Part shown: piece after piece, positions 1 to 6,367 of the stretch
Position numbering within the stretch: the stretch's first letter is position 1
Layout: every line of letters begins with the position of its first letter
Source of the DNA: Oscillospiraceae bacterium
Lineage (GTDB): Bacteria; Bacillota_A; Clostridia; Oscillospirales; Oscillospiraceae
DNA length: 16,280 nt
Reading direction: 5' to 3'
Assembly (NCBI GenBank): GCA_015068175.1
Contig: SVLA01000030.1
Coordinates: 1-16,280 of the forward strand
Made by a program: the position numbers and the translations under genes
Notes under the pieces: model-generated
Database searches by the model: none
What the model saw: only the letters and a program-made list of their open reading frames with translations
What the model was told of the DNA's origin: nothing

Positions 1-52
1 CGGGACTATCCGGTTATGAGCCGGAGGCTCTAACCAACTGAGCTAAGGGCCC
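1..52 (-). tRNA. tRNA with CAU anticodon (Met or Ile2), 3' part cut off by window edge
   Basis: Read on the minus strand, the sequence starts with a GGGCCCT acceptor arm, then T8-A9, a GCTC/GAGC D-stem with an AGTTGGTTA loop, and a TCCGG/CCGGA anticodon stem closing a CTCATAA loop. The anticodon CAT lies at 16-18. The variable loop and the start of the T-stem follow, and the window then ends, so the T-arm and 3' acceptor strand are missing. A CAU anticodon can mean elongator Met, or Ile2 after lysidine modification of C34. The visible half does not decide between them. The missing acceptor strand, or a tRNA model search, would settle it. A strong promoter lies just upstream. Confidence 0.9.
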
Positions 53-90
53 ATTCAGTCTCAAGTGCCTGAGCACCATCAGCGGTTAGT

Positions 91-119
91 ATTCTAACAC
101 GGGCAGGGCGTTCTGTCAA
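91..119 (-). promoter_or_regulatory. Sigma-A promoter of the CAU tRNA
   Basis: On the minus strand a perfect TTGACA -35 (114-119) is followed by a 17-bp spacer and a TAGAAT -10 (91-96). An A-tract lies immediately upstream of the -35 and could act as an UP element. Near-consensus strength fits a stable-RNA gene, with transcription starting about 30 bases before the tRNA 5' end. Confidence 0.85.
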
Positions 120-143
120 GAGTTTTTTTCCTTTTTTGTAAAT

Positions 144-165
144 CCGGGAGGGTCTCCCCTCCCGG
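144..165 (-). terminator. Probable terminator hairpin of the exonuclease gene
   Basis: A 9-bp GC-rich stem (CCGGGAGGG at 144-152 with CCCTCCCGG at 157-165, loop TCTC) lies 7 bases past the exonuclease stop codon. On the minus strand the sequence after the hairpin is ATTTAC and then A-rich, so the U-tract is poor. Termination could be weak, with some read-through into the tRNA. Confidence 0.55.
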
Positions 166-172
166 CATCATT

Positions 173-1171
173 TTACTCCTGGACGATCTTGGGCTCGCGG
201 AGGTCGCTGCGGCGGCGACGGCGGCGGCGATGGGTGGGCCGCTGCTCCTCAGGATCCGCCTTCTCCGCCCGGCGGGCATAGGCTTCCGCCGCCTCGGAGG
301 TAGCCTCATAAGTCAGCCGGCTGACCCGAACCAGGCCATTGGGCTGTTCCGACAGCCGCACCCGAATGAGGAACTTACCGTGGTCGGCGCAGGTGGCCAG
401 GTCCATATACCGATGGCCCTGCTGAGAGAACCACCGGGATCCCAGCATTCTCCGGCCGCAAACGGGGCACAGGTTCTCTTCACCCGCCATGGCGGCCAGG
501 GCCGCCCGCTTATCGGCATAATCGTAATACACTTTCCGGGCGATACAGCCGGGGATCTCAGCGCCGTGGAAGCCATTCTCGTGGCTCTGCAAGGCATGTT
601 CATACTCCGTAATGCCCCGTTCCAGATCCAGACGGGCGCAGATCAGGGCCGTGTGATAGGCATCACCCAGGGCATCGTGGGCCGGGCGGCTGGGTTCGAT
701 CTCAAAGATCTCCAGAGCGGTCTTCAGGGCCTTCTGTGCCGTGGAGCCGTCGGTTTGGGCGTTGAAGATCATCTGTGCATTGAACCAGCGCTCCGTCCAG
801 GCCGTTTCCAGACCGAACAGCAGAAGATTTTCCTGCAGAATGGTGATATCGTCAAATCCCCAGGTCAGGAAGACGATATCCTCCCCGCACCAGGCCCGGA
901 ACTGCTCCATGGCCTCCGGGAAAGGAATACCCTCCGCCTTCAGGCGGGACTCTTTGATGCCGGTGAGCTTGCTGACCCGGCGATTCAGGCTCCGGTAATA
1001 TTTCGGGCGGATCAGCACCTGGAATTCGTCCGCCACCTGCCGGTCCTCCGTGAGACGTACCGCGCCGATCTGAATGATCTCGCCGCGGATCTGCACCGGC
1101 AGAACTTTCTTGGAGGAAGGCGAACCGGGCCAGGGCTGGTTCCACTCCATATCCATTACAATGTAATTCAT
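173..1171 (-). CDS. DEDDh-family 3'-5' exonuclease with C-terminal zinc site and poly-Arg tail
   Basis: This 332-aa protein should remove nucleotides from 3' ends of DNA or RNA, in the RNase T/DnaQ superfamily. The DEDDh core is visible: D7 and E9 in MDMEW, an Asp at about 107 in GFDD, and H165...D170 in HDALGD. Residues 1-185 form this domain. After a linker there is a zinc-binding-like cluster (C235, C238, C261, H264) and a very basic end with seven consecutive arginines (315-321). The start at 1171 is chosen because GAGG lies about 9 bases upstream, the domain begins there, and a longer reading would start inside the -10 element. The zinc site and Arg tail suggest nucleic-acid binding beyond the catalytic core (inference). 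Family DEDDh is secure; the substrate (DNA repair, RNA processing or small oligoribonucleotides) is not. It has its own promoter and faces away from the PadR operon. Confidence 0.85.
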   Translation of the reverse strand: MNYIVMDMEWNQPWPGSPSSKKVLPVQIRGEIIQIGAVRLTEDRQVADEFQVLIRPKYYRSLNRRVSKLTGIKESRLKAEGIPFPEAMEQFRAWCGEDIVFLTWGFDDITILQENLLLFGLETAWTERWFNAQMIFNAQTDGSTAQKALKTALEIFEIEPSRPAHDALGDAYHTALICARLDLERGITEYEHALQSHENGFHGAEIPGCIARKVYYDYADKRAALAAMAGEENLCPVCGRRMLGSRWFSQQGHRYMDLATCADHGKFLIRVRLSEQPNGLVRVSRLTYEATSEAAEAYARRAEKADPEEQRPTHRRRRRRRSDLREPKIVQE

Positions 1172-1202
1172 TGAAATAACCTCTGTTTTTGTTCTACAGT
1201 AT

Positions 1203-1232
1203 ATCATAGCATACGGACATAGGTTCTGTAAA
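1203..1232 (-). promoter_or_regulatory. Promoter of the exonuclease gene
   Basis: On the minus strand TTTACA (1227-1232), an 18-bp spacer ending in TGC, and TATGAT (1203-1208) form a -35/extended -10 pair. It sits about 30 bases upstream of the chosen start codon and is divergent from the PadR promoter. Confidence 0.65.
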
Positions 1233-1271
1233 CACCAATTTCCGCAACTTTTGAAAAATTCCCGGCACTCC

Positions 1272-1300
1272 TTGACAAAGCATATACCTCATGTTACGAT
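1272..1300 (+). promoter_or_regulatory. Promoter of the PadR-HAAS-DUF4097 operon
   Basis: A perfect TTGACA -35 (1272-1277), a 17-bp spacer and a TACGAT -10 (1295-1300). The small inverted repeat TAC-GAT-GTA overlaps the -10 and ATAC...GTAT flanks it (1284-1304). These could be part of an autoregulatory PadR operator, but the repeat is short, so this is only a suggestion. Confidence 0.75.
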
Positions 1301-1324
1301 GTATTGTGTAAAAGGAGGTATGGT

Positions 1325-1645
1325 ATGGATATTCAATTGAAACGGGGCCTTCTGGATGTCTGCGTTTTGGCGGCCATCAAGAACGAAGATTCCTACGGCT
1401 ACAAGATCATCAAAGATATGAAACCATATATGGAGCTTTCCGAATCCACGCTGTATACCATTCTGAAGCGTCTGGAAAATGGAAAGCTGCTGACTGTCCG
1501 CACCGCGGAGCATGGGGGTCGGCTTCGGAAATATTATCACATCACCGGCCTGGGGTTGAAGCGGATCGAGGATTTCAAACACGAGTGGGACGAGATACTG
1601 TCGATCTATCGGTTTGTAACAAAGGAGGACGATGTCCATGGATAA
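1325..1645 (+). CDS. PadR-family transcriptional regulator
   Basis: This 106-aa winged-helix DNA-binding protein is the usual size for the short PadR subfamily. It opens with the typical MDIQLKRGLLDVCVLA segment. SYGYKIIKDM and STLYTILKRLE follow, the latter as the recognition-helix region (about residues 40-52). The wing follows with GGRLRKYY, and a short C-terminal helix ends the protein. The start at 1325 has AAAGGAGG at 1311-1318 with 6 bases of spacing. It is the first gene of a three-gene operon and overlaps the next gene by 8 bases. PadR proteins of this type commonly repress their own operon and respond to a ligand or stress. The inducer cannot be read from the sequence, but the companion membrane genes suggest envelope stress. 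Confidence 0.93.
   Translation: MDIQLKRGLLDVCVLAAIKNEDSYGYKIIKDMKPYMELSESTLYTILKRLENGKLLTVRTAEHGGRLRKYYHITGLGLKRIEDFKHEWDEILSIYRFVTKEDDVHG
1621..1628 (+). promoter_or_regulatory. Ribosome site that decides the HAAS gene start
   Basis: AAAGGAGG lies only 3 bases from an ATG at 1632 but 9 bases from the in-frame ATG at 1638. The second spacing is functional and the first is not, so 1638 is taken as the start. Confidence 0.7.
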
Positions 1646-2204
1646 GAAAGATTTTCTGGCCCGTCTGCGGGAAGGCTTGGCCGGCCTTCCTGAAGAGGAT
1701 ATTGAAGAACGAATCATTTTTTACACCGAAATGATCGACGACCGAATGGAAGAAGGTCTGACGGAGGAGGAAGCCGTGCTGGCTGTTGGTCCCGTTCAGG
1801 AGATCATTGCCCAGATCAAAGGTGAGATCCCCCACGCAAAGCCGGCAAAGAGCAAACGGCATCTCGCGGCCTGGGAGATCCTGCTGTTGGTACTTGGTGC
1901 GCCTTTGTGGGGATCGCTGGCGATTGCCCTGTTGGCCGTGGTCTTTGCATTGTATGTTTCGTTGTGGTCCGTGGTCCTTTCTCTGTGGGCTGTTTTCGGT
2001 TCCCTGGCGGCATGCGCGGCAGGCGTTCTGATCGCAGGCATTTTCTGCATTTGCATCGGCAATGTATTCCCCGGTCTGGCTATGATCGCCGCCAGTCTGA
2101 TCTGCGCCGGTTTTTCCATTTTCCTCTTCTGGGGCGCCCATGCCGCGACCAGGGGCGCAGTTTGGCTTACCAAAAAGTGTTTTGCTTCATTCCAAAGGAG
2201 GTAA
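1638..2204 (+). CDS. HAAS (DUF1700) domain membrane protein
   Basis: This is a 188-aa protein. Residues 1-65 are the helical, charged HAAS/DUF1700 domain: the DFLARLREGL start, GLPEEDIEERIIFYTEMIDDRMEEG with its conserved helix-turn, and the EEAVLAVGPVQEI segment. The rest is hydrophobic, with about three or four membrane segments between residues 80 and 168, and a short basic tail. HAAS proteins are regularly encoded with PadR regulators and DUF4097 proteins in Firmicutes and are thought to pass signals between membrane and regulator; direct function is poorly known. The gene overlaps padR by 8 bases and ends 4 bases before the DUF4097 start, so translation is probably coupled. Assignment to the family is firm; the role is inference. 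Confidence 0.9.
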   Translation: MDKKDFLARLREGLAGLPEEDIEERIIFYTEMIDDRMEEGLTEEEAVLAVGPVQEIIAQIKGEIPHAKPAKSKRHLAAWEILLLVLGAPLWGSLAIALLAVVFALYVSLWSVVLSLWAVFGSLAACAAGVLIAGIFCICIGNVFPGLAMIAASLICAGFSIFLFWGAHAATRGAVWLTKKCFASFQRR

Positions 2205-2208
2205 TATT

Positions 2209-3174
2209 ATGAAAAAAGCAGTCAAAGCATGGTTACTGACCGCCGCCGCCCTTGTGTTGGCCGGGTGCATCCTCTTTGCAGTGATCCTTGCCGCAAATCA
2301 ATGGGACCTGGCCCTTATGTCCACAAAGCAATACGAAACCAACGAATACGAGATCACCGAAGAATTTGAAAACATCTCCATTCGCACAGATACCGCTGAC
2401 ATCAAATTTACGGTCTCCGACGACGGAAGATGCCGGGTTGTGTGCCACGAAGAGGAAAACGCCCGCCATAGTGTCAGCGTCCAAAACGGCATTCTGACTG
2501 CGGAAGTAGTGGACCGGCGATCCCCTGCAGACTATATCGGTATCAATACTGACTCAGCCAGGATCACCGTCCATCTCCCGGTCCGGGAATACGCTTCCCT
2601 GCTGATCCGGGCCGATACGGGTGACATTGAGATCCCCGGGGAATTCCGGTTCCTGGATGCGGACATAGCGCTCAGTACCGGCGATGTGAATTTCTGCGCT
2701 TCGGTGTCCGGAACGGCGCGGATCAAGACCTCCACCGGCGGGATACGCATCGAACACGCCCCTGCCGGTGCCCTCGATCTTTCCACCGCCACCGGCCACA
2801 TCCGCGTTTCCGATCTGAATTGCGCCGGCGATGTAAACATCCAGGTCAGCACCGGATCGGTCGAAGTGACCGATGTCACCTGCAAGACCTTCCATACCAC
2901 CGGCAGCACGGGGGATGTGACCCTCAAAAACGTCGTTGCCGCCGAGAGTATTTCCATTGAACGAAGTACCGGCGCTGTCCGCTTTGATGCTTCGGATGCC
3001 GACCGGATCCATGTGCAGACCAGCACCGGCAGCGTCACCGGCAGTTTACTGACACCAAAGATCTTTACCGCTCACAGCGCCACCGGCCGGGTCGACGTCC
3101 CGCCCTCTGCCGGCCAGGGCCAATGTCAGATCCGGACAGATACGGGCAGCATCCGCATCAGTATCAGCAACTGA
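2209..3174 (+). CDS. DUF4097 beta-repeat protein, membrane-anchored
   Basis: This 321-aa protein has an N-terminal hydrophobic helix (about residues 6-30). It contains LAGC, which resembles a lipobox, but hydrophobic residues continue past the Cys, so a plain membrane anchor is more likely. After a linker the remainder is a DUF4097 fold. It shows at least nine turns of an [S/T/D]TG-[D/S/H]-[V/I] motif (STGDV, STGGI, ATGHI, STGSV and so on), spaced roughly 17-25 residues apart, giving a predicted beta-solenoid outside the cell. The start at 2209 has AAAGGAGG overlapping the end of the previous gene. DUF4097 domains occur in envelope-stress proteins; LiaX of Enterococcus, involved in the response to daptomycin, is the known example. 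A similar surface role is likely here, though it is not shown by sequence alone. A strong hairpin closes the operon. Confidence 0.9.
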   Translation: MKKAVKAWLLTAAALVLAGCILFAVILAANQWDLALMSTKQYETNEYEITEEFENISIRTDTADIKFTVSDDGRCRVVCHEEENARHSVSVQNGILTAEVVDRRSPADYIGINTDSARITVHLPVREYASLLIRADTGDIEIPGEFRFLDADIALSTGDVNFCASVSGTARIKTSTGGIRIEHAPAGALDLSTATGHIRVSDLNCAGDVNIQVSTGSVEVTDVTCKTFHTTGSTGDVTLKNVVAAESISIERSTGAVRFDASDADRIHVQTSTGSVTGSLLTPKIFTAHSATGRVDVPPSAGQGQCQIRTDTGSIRISISN

Positions 3175-3189
3175 CCGCAGAACCAACGA

Positions 3190-3215
3190 CCCCCGGCAGA
3201 AGTATCTGCCGGGGG
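3190..3215. terminator. Shared hairpin between DUF4097 operon and sulfatase gene
   Basis: A perfect 11-bp stem (CCCCCGGCAGA at 3190-3200 with TCTGCCGGGGG at 3205-3215, loop AGTA) lies between two convergent stop codons. The U-tract is modest on both strands, so it may act in both directions as an imperfect terminator. Confidence 0.7.
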
Positions 3216-3233
3216 GTATTGGGGAATATTCCT

Positions 3234-5279
3234 TTAGCCGTCCGGGAACAAGGAGCGGAAGTAGTCCGAATCCAGGACCAGCTCGCAATAGCGCACCTTA
3301 TTCTTGACGATCTGCTTGATGGCGCTGACATATCCCTCAGGGATCACCAGGTCATCGCTGATGGGATAGAATTTATTCTTGGAAGCGATATAAGTGCCGT
3401 ACTCCGTCTTCCAGTCGTAGCTCATGTTGAACACCAGCACCGGGGCGTCGGAGAACACGTCCCGGCCCGGGAAGAGGCGGGAGTCGAACTCCGTGCCGAA
3501 GAGGTTGGAGAGCGTGGGCAGGATATCCAGCACACCCACAGGTTCATCCACCACGATGGGATCCTGATCTTCCAGGCAGCCGCTCCAGATGATCAGCCGG
3601 TTGTGATCGCGGTCGAACTTGTTGTTGACCTCAAATCCGTACAGTTCTTCCAGATAGGGATCGTCCAGACCGTAGGGGTAATGGTCGGTGGTCAGGACAA
3701 TGACCGTATCATCGGCAATACCGGCCAGCTCCAACTGCTCCACCAGGTATGCCAGGGCATCTTCCAGGCCCAACTGGGCAGCAAAATAACCCTTGACCTC
3801 ATCGGAATAAGGCAGGTGCTGTACCCGGCTCCAGTTCTGCTTGACGATGGTATTGCCGCTGGTGGTATAGTTGCTGTGACCGCTGACGGTCATATAGTAG
3901 ATATTAAAGGGCTGCTGGTCGATATACAGCGGCAGGGTGCCTTTTATCATCTCAAGGTCGCTCTGGGGCCACTGTTTTCTCACATACTCCTCCATACCGT
4001 TGCCGTAGCCCATGAAACCGGCGCTGTAGCCCAGGTTGTTATGGGTCTTATGGCGGTCATAGTAGGTATAGGAATTGTTGTGGAATGCCTGGCCGTAGTA
4101 ACCCAGGCGGTTCAACTGGCTGCCCATGGTGAAGTAGTTCAGGTGCTTCTGGGTATTCTTCACGGACTGGCCGCCGTCGGTGGGCAGCATGCCGAAAAGG
4201 TGCAGGTATTCGCCGCCGGTAGTTCCGGCATCGGCGGTCTGGTAGTAATCCGTAAACTGGATACCGGAATTGGCCAGTCGGTACAGCGTCGGGGTCAGTT
4301 CGGGATCAATGACCTCTGCGGCAAAGGCCTCCGCCGTGATCATGATCAGATTCTTGCCGGCAAACATCCCCGTGTAGGCATTTTTCATGGAGGCTGTCAG
4401 GGACTGGACATACTCGTTCAGCTCCTTGATCTTGCCCTTGGCGTCCGTATCAAACTGCAGGTCCATGATATTGGGGGTATAGACGATGGGTTCGGTCTCC
4501 GTAGGCGCAGGATCCGTATCCGAAGGATCGGTGGTGCCGGGTTCCGTGGCCTCCGTGGGTTTTGTGGGCATAATGATCTGGGGAATGGTGGGCACCGTTC
4601 CGCCCAGTTCGAACCCTTCCTCATCTTCCACAAACATATTCTGCACATCCAGTCGGAAAGCCGTGATCAGGCCCAGGCCGCTGACAGAGCTGTTGAAGCT
4701 GTATTGCTCTCCCTGGAGCGCATCCAGTTGGGGTACCGCCATGATGCCAAACAGCGCCGCCATATACACGATGACAGCCGCGGAGGCGGCGCCGATCCTG
4801 CGCAATGCGCCGGCGCGCTGATGACGGACAAAATTTCTGCCCAGCACCGCATAAAGGCCGGCAGGAAGCAGAAACAGCAGGATCTTGGTAAACCCGTCCC
4901 AGGAAAAGACCATCCGCAGGATCTCTTTATAAAAACCGCCCACCGCATCGGCACCGTTGCTGAACATGGAGCCGATGTCGTAAAAAGTCTTAAACTGCTT
5001 GTAAATGAAAAATTCGATCAGATAGGGAACTGCCGTCAGAACCAGCAGAACAATGTTCAGGATATAATTCGCTTTCTTATTCCGCACCAGGGTGGAAAGC
5101 AGATAACCCACCACACCAAAGGCCAAAGAGAACAACACCGTAAACAATGTGCCTATATCCCAGAATTCCCCTACGGTAGAGATCTTAAAGACGATCTCAA
5201 AATAAACCAACACAGCCGGATACAGCGCAAAGGTCAGGATCTGTCCTGCCCAGCTCCGGGATCGCGTTTTTTTACGCAT
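3234..5279 (-). CDS. LTA-synthase-like sulfatase-fold membrane protein
   Basis: This 681-aa protein has five predicted N-terminal membrane helices (roughly residues 14-33, 43-64, 72-92, 130-147, 163-181). A Thr/Pro/Glu/Asp-rich linker follows (about 228-268), and then an extracellular alkaline-phosphatase/sulfatase domain (about 308-630). Residues matching the LtaS active site are seen: E317 in ITAEAF, the nucleophile Thr in GTTGG (353/354), H468 in SGHSN, and D532-H533 in TTDHYPYG. Such enzymes transfer glycerol-phosphate from phosphatidylglycerol to lipoteichoic acid or related polymers outside the cell. Relatives act as LTA primases or phosphoglycerol transferases on other glycans, so the exact product is open. 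The length is typical of LtaS-like proteins; the linker is extra. The start at 5279 is supported by GGAGGAGG 8 bases upstream. It is transcribed from its own strong promoter. Confidence 0.88.
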   Translation of the reverse strand: MRKKTRSRSWAGQILTFALYPAVLVYFEIVFKISTVGEFWDIGTLFTVLFSLAFGVVGYLLSTLVRNKKANYILNIVLLVLTAVPYLIEFFIYKQFKTFYDIGSMFSNGADAVGGFYKEILRMVFSWDGFTKILLFLLPAGLYAVLGRNFVRHQRAGALRRIGAASAAVIVYMAALFGIMAVPQLDALQGEQYSFNSSVSGLGLITAFRLDVQNMFVEDEEGFELGGTVPTIPQIIMPTKPTEATEPGTTDPSDTDPAPTETEPIVYTPNIMDLQFDTDAKGKIKELNEYVQSLTASMKNAYTGMFAGKNLIMITAEAFAAEVIDPELTPTLYRLANSGIQFTDYYQTADAGTTGGEYLHLFGMLPTDGGQSVKNTQKHLNYFTMGSQLNRLGYYGQAFHNNSYTYYDRHKTHNNLGYSAGFMGYGNGMEEYVRKQWPQSDLEMIKGTLPLYIDQQPFNIYYMTVSGHSNYTTSGNTIVKQNWSRVQHLPYSDEVKGYFAAQLGLEDALAYLVEQLELAGIADDTVIVLTTDHYPYGLDDPYLEELYGFEVNNKFDRDHNRLIIWSGCLEDQDPIVVDEPVGVLDILPTLSNLFGTEFDSRLFPGRDVFSDAPVLVFNMSYDWKTEYGTYIASKNKFYPISDDLVIPEGYVSAIKQIVKNKVRYCELVLDSDYFRSLFPDG

Positions 5280-5319
5280 AATCTTTTCCTCCTCCGGAAC
5301 ATACAGACGATATGGAGTT

Positions 5320-5348
5320 ATTATATGTCATCCTTCGACAATTGTCAA
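5320..5348 (-). promoter_or_regulatory. Promoter of the LTA-synthase-like gene
   Basis: On the minus strand TTGACA (5343-5348), a 17-bp spacer and a consensus TATAAT (5320-5325). The 10-bp perfect palindrome GACAATTGTC (5337-5346) overlaps the -35 and could be an operator. Confidence 0.85.
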
Positions 5349-5383
5349 TTTGCCCATTGTTATAAATCTGTGAATTTTCCTTA

Positions 5384-5411
5384 TTGTTTTATTGCAAAAT
5401 CATGGTATAAT
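5384..5411 (+). promoter_or_regulatory. Promoter of the pyridoxine-kinase gene
   Basis: A consensus TATAAT -10 at 5406-5411 lies 34 bases before the start codon. The -35 is weak: TTGTTT at 5384-5389 with a 16-bp spacer. It is divergent from the sulfatase promoter 35 bases away. Confidence 0.6.
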
Positions 5412-5445
5412 TATCTCTATCATATCCCGAAAAAGAAGGTTTATT

Positions 5446-6276
5446 ATGTCTTACCGCAGAATTCTCACCATCCAGGATATTTCCTGCGTCGGCCAGTGCT
5501 CCATGACTGTTGCGCTGCCCATCATCTCCGCCTGCGGCGTGGAGTGCGCCGTCCTTCCCTCCGCCGTTCTGTCCACCCATACCGCCGGCTTCACCGGCTT
5601 TACGGTCCGGGATCTGACGGAGGATATGCCCGGTATTTTGGCCCATTGGCAGAAGGAGAAGCTCTCCTTTGAAGCCATCTACACCGGCTATCTGGGCAGC
5701 ACTCTGCAGATCGGCTATGTTGCCGCCATTTTTGAAGGTGTGGGCGCCCCCGGTTGCCTGAAGGTGGTGGATCCCGCCATGGCCGACAACGGCAAGCTGT
5801 ATCCCGCTTTTGACGATGAATATGTGCAGGCCATGAAGGGTCTGTGCGGCAAGGCGGACTTTGTGGTGCCCAACATCACGGAAGCCTGCTTCCTGACCGG
5901 CATGGACTACCGCACCGAATATGACCGCGCTTACATCGACAGCCTGCTGGCCGGCCTGACCGCCCTGGGCAGTAAGAACGTGATCCTCACCGGCGTTTCC
6001 TACGCCCCCGGCAAGACCGGCGTGGTGGTCTTTGAAAACGGTGTCTATCAATACTATGAGCATGAACTGCTGCCCAATTCCTGCCACGGCACCGGCGACA
6101 TCTACGCCTCCGCCTTTGTGGGCAGTCTGATGCGGGGCAAGTCTGCCTTTGAGGCCGCCCGGATCGCCGCCGATTACACTCTGGAATGCATCCGCTGCAC
6201 CGCCCAGCTCCCCAACCATTGGTACGGCGCCGCCTTTGAGCCTGCCCTGGGCAGCCTCATTGATATGCTGAAGTAA
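5446..6276 (+). CDS. Pyridoxal/pyridoxamine kinase (PdxY/PdxK-like, ribokinase fold)
   Basis: This 276-aa protein phosphorylates vitamin B6 vitamers with ATP in the PLP salvage route, in the cytoplasm. The ribokinase-fold signs are an N-terminal TIQDISCVGQCSMTVALPI segment, STHTAGF (43-49), GYLGS (81-85), VDPAMADNG (108-116), PNITEA (142-147) and the anion-hole and catalytic motif GTGD (215-218, with D218 as base). The length fits the PdxY group (about 280). Close relatives in Clostridia are named pyridoxamine kinase; hydroxymethylpyrimidine kinases are the main alternative, but the STHTAGF and GYLGS motifs favour B6. The start at 5446 has a weak AGAAGG ribosome site 6 bases upstream, and a longer reading would begin upstream of the promoter -10. 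It is a single-gene unit between its own promoter and terminator. Confidence 0.87.
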   Translation: MSYRRILTIQDISCVGQCSMTVALPIISACGVECAVLPSAVLSTHTAGFTGFTVRDLTEDMPGILAHWQKEKLSFEAIYTGYLGSTLQIGYVAAIFEGVGAPGCLKVVDPAMADNGKLYPAFDDEYVQAMKGLCGKADFVVPNITEACFLTGMDYRTEYDRAYIDSLLAGLTALGSKNVILTGVSYAPGKTGVVVFENGVYQYYEHELLPNSCHGTGDIYASAFVGSLMRGKSAFEAARIAADYTLECIRCTAQLPNHWYGAAFEPALGSLIDMLK

Positions 6277-6281
6277 TTACG

Positions 6282-6315
6282 AAAACGCCTTCCCGTCGGG
6301 AGGGCGTTTCTCTTT
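6282..6315 (+). terminator. Terminator of the pyridoxine-kinase gene
   Basis: Stem ACGCCTTCCC/GGGAGGGCGT (one G-T pair, loop GTC, 6285-6307), extended by AA/TT pairs and followed by TTTCTCTTT. It lies 6 bases after the stop codon. Its T-rich tail also carries the -35 of the next gene. Confidence 0.9.
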
Positions 6316-6341
6316 ACATCGCTCCGGGAATATGCTACCAT
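6313..6341 (+). promoter_or_regulatory. Promoter of the esterase gene, starting in the preceding terminator tail
   Basis: TTTACA (6313-6318), a 17-bp spacer and TACCAT (6336-6341), 27 bases before the ATG. The -35 overlaps the T-tract of the upstream terminator. Confidence 0.6.
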
Positions 6342-6367
6342 AAAAGAAAACCAAAGGAGGACTCCCC

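Noticed and set aside
195..240. The CGC-rich tract as a trinucleotide repeat or mobile remnant
   Set aside because: It stays in frame and encodes the arginine tail of the exonuclease; no flanking duplication is present.
230..1174. A 314-codon open frame on the plus strand opposite the exonuclease
   Set aside because: The minus-strand frame carries the DEDDh motifs, promoter and ribosome site; the plus frame has none of these.
3123..5672. An 849-codon open frame on the plus strand
   Set aside because: It runs antisense to the sulfatase gene, which has clear domains and a ribosome site. The long open frame follows from GC-rich codons on the opposite strand.
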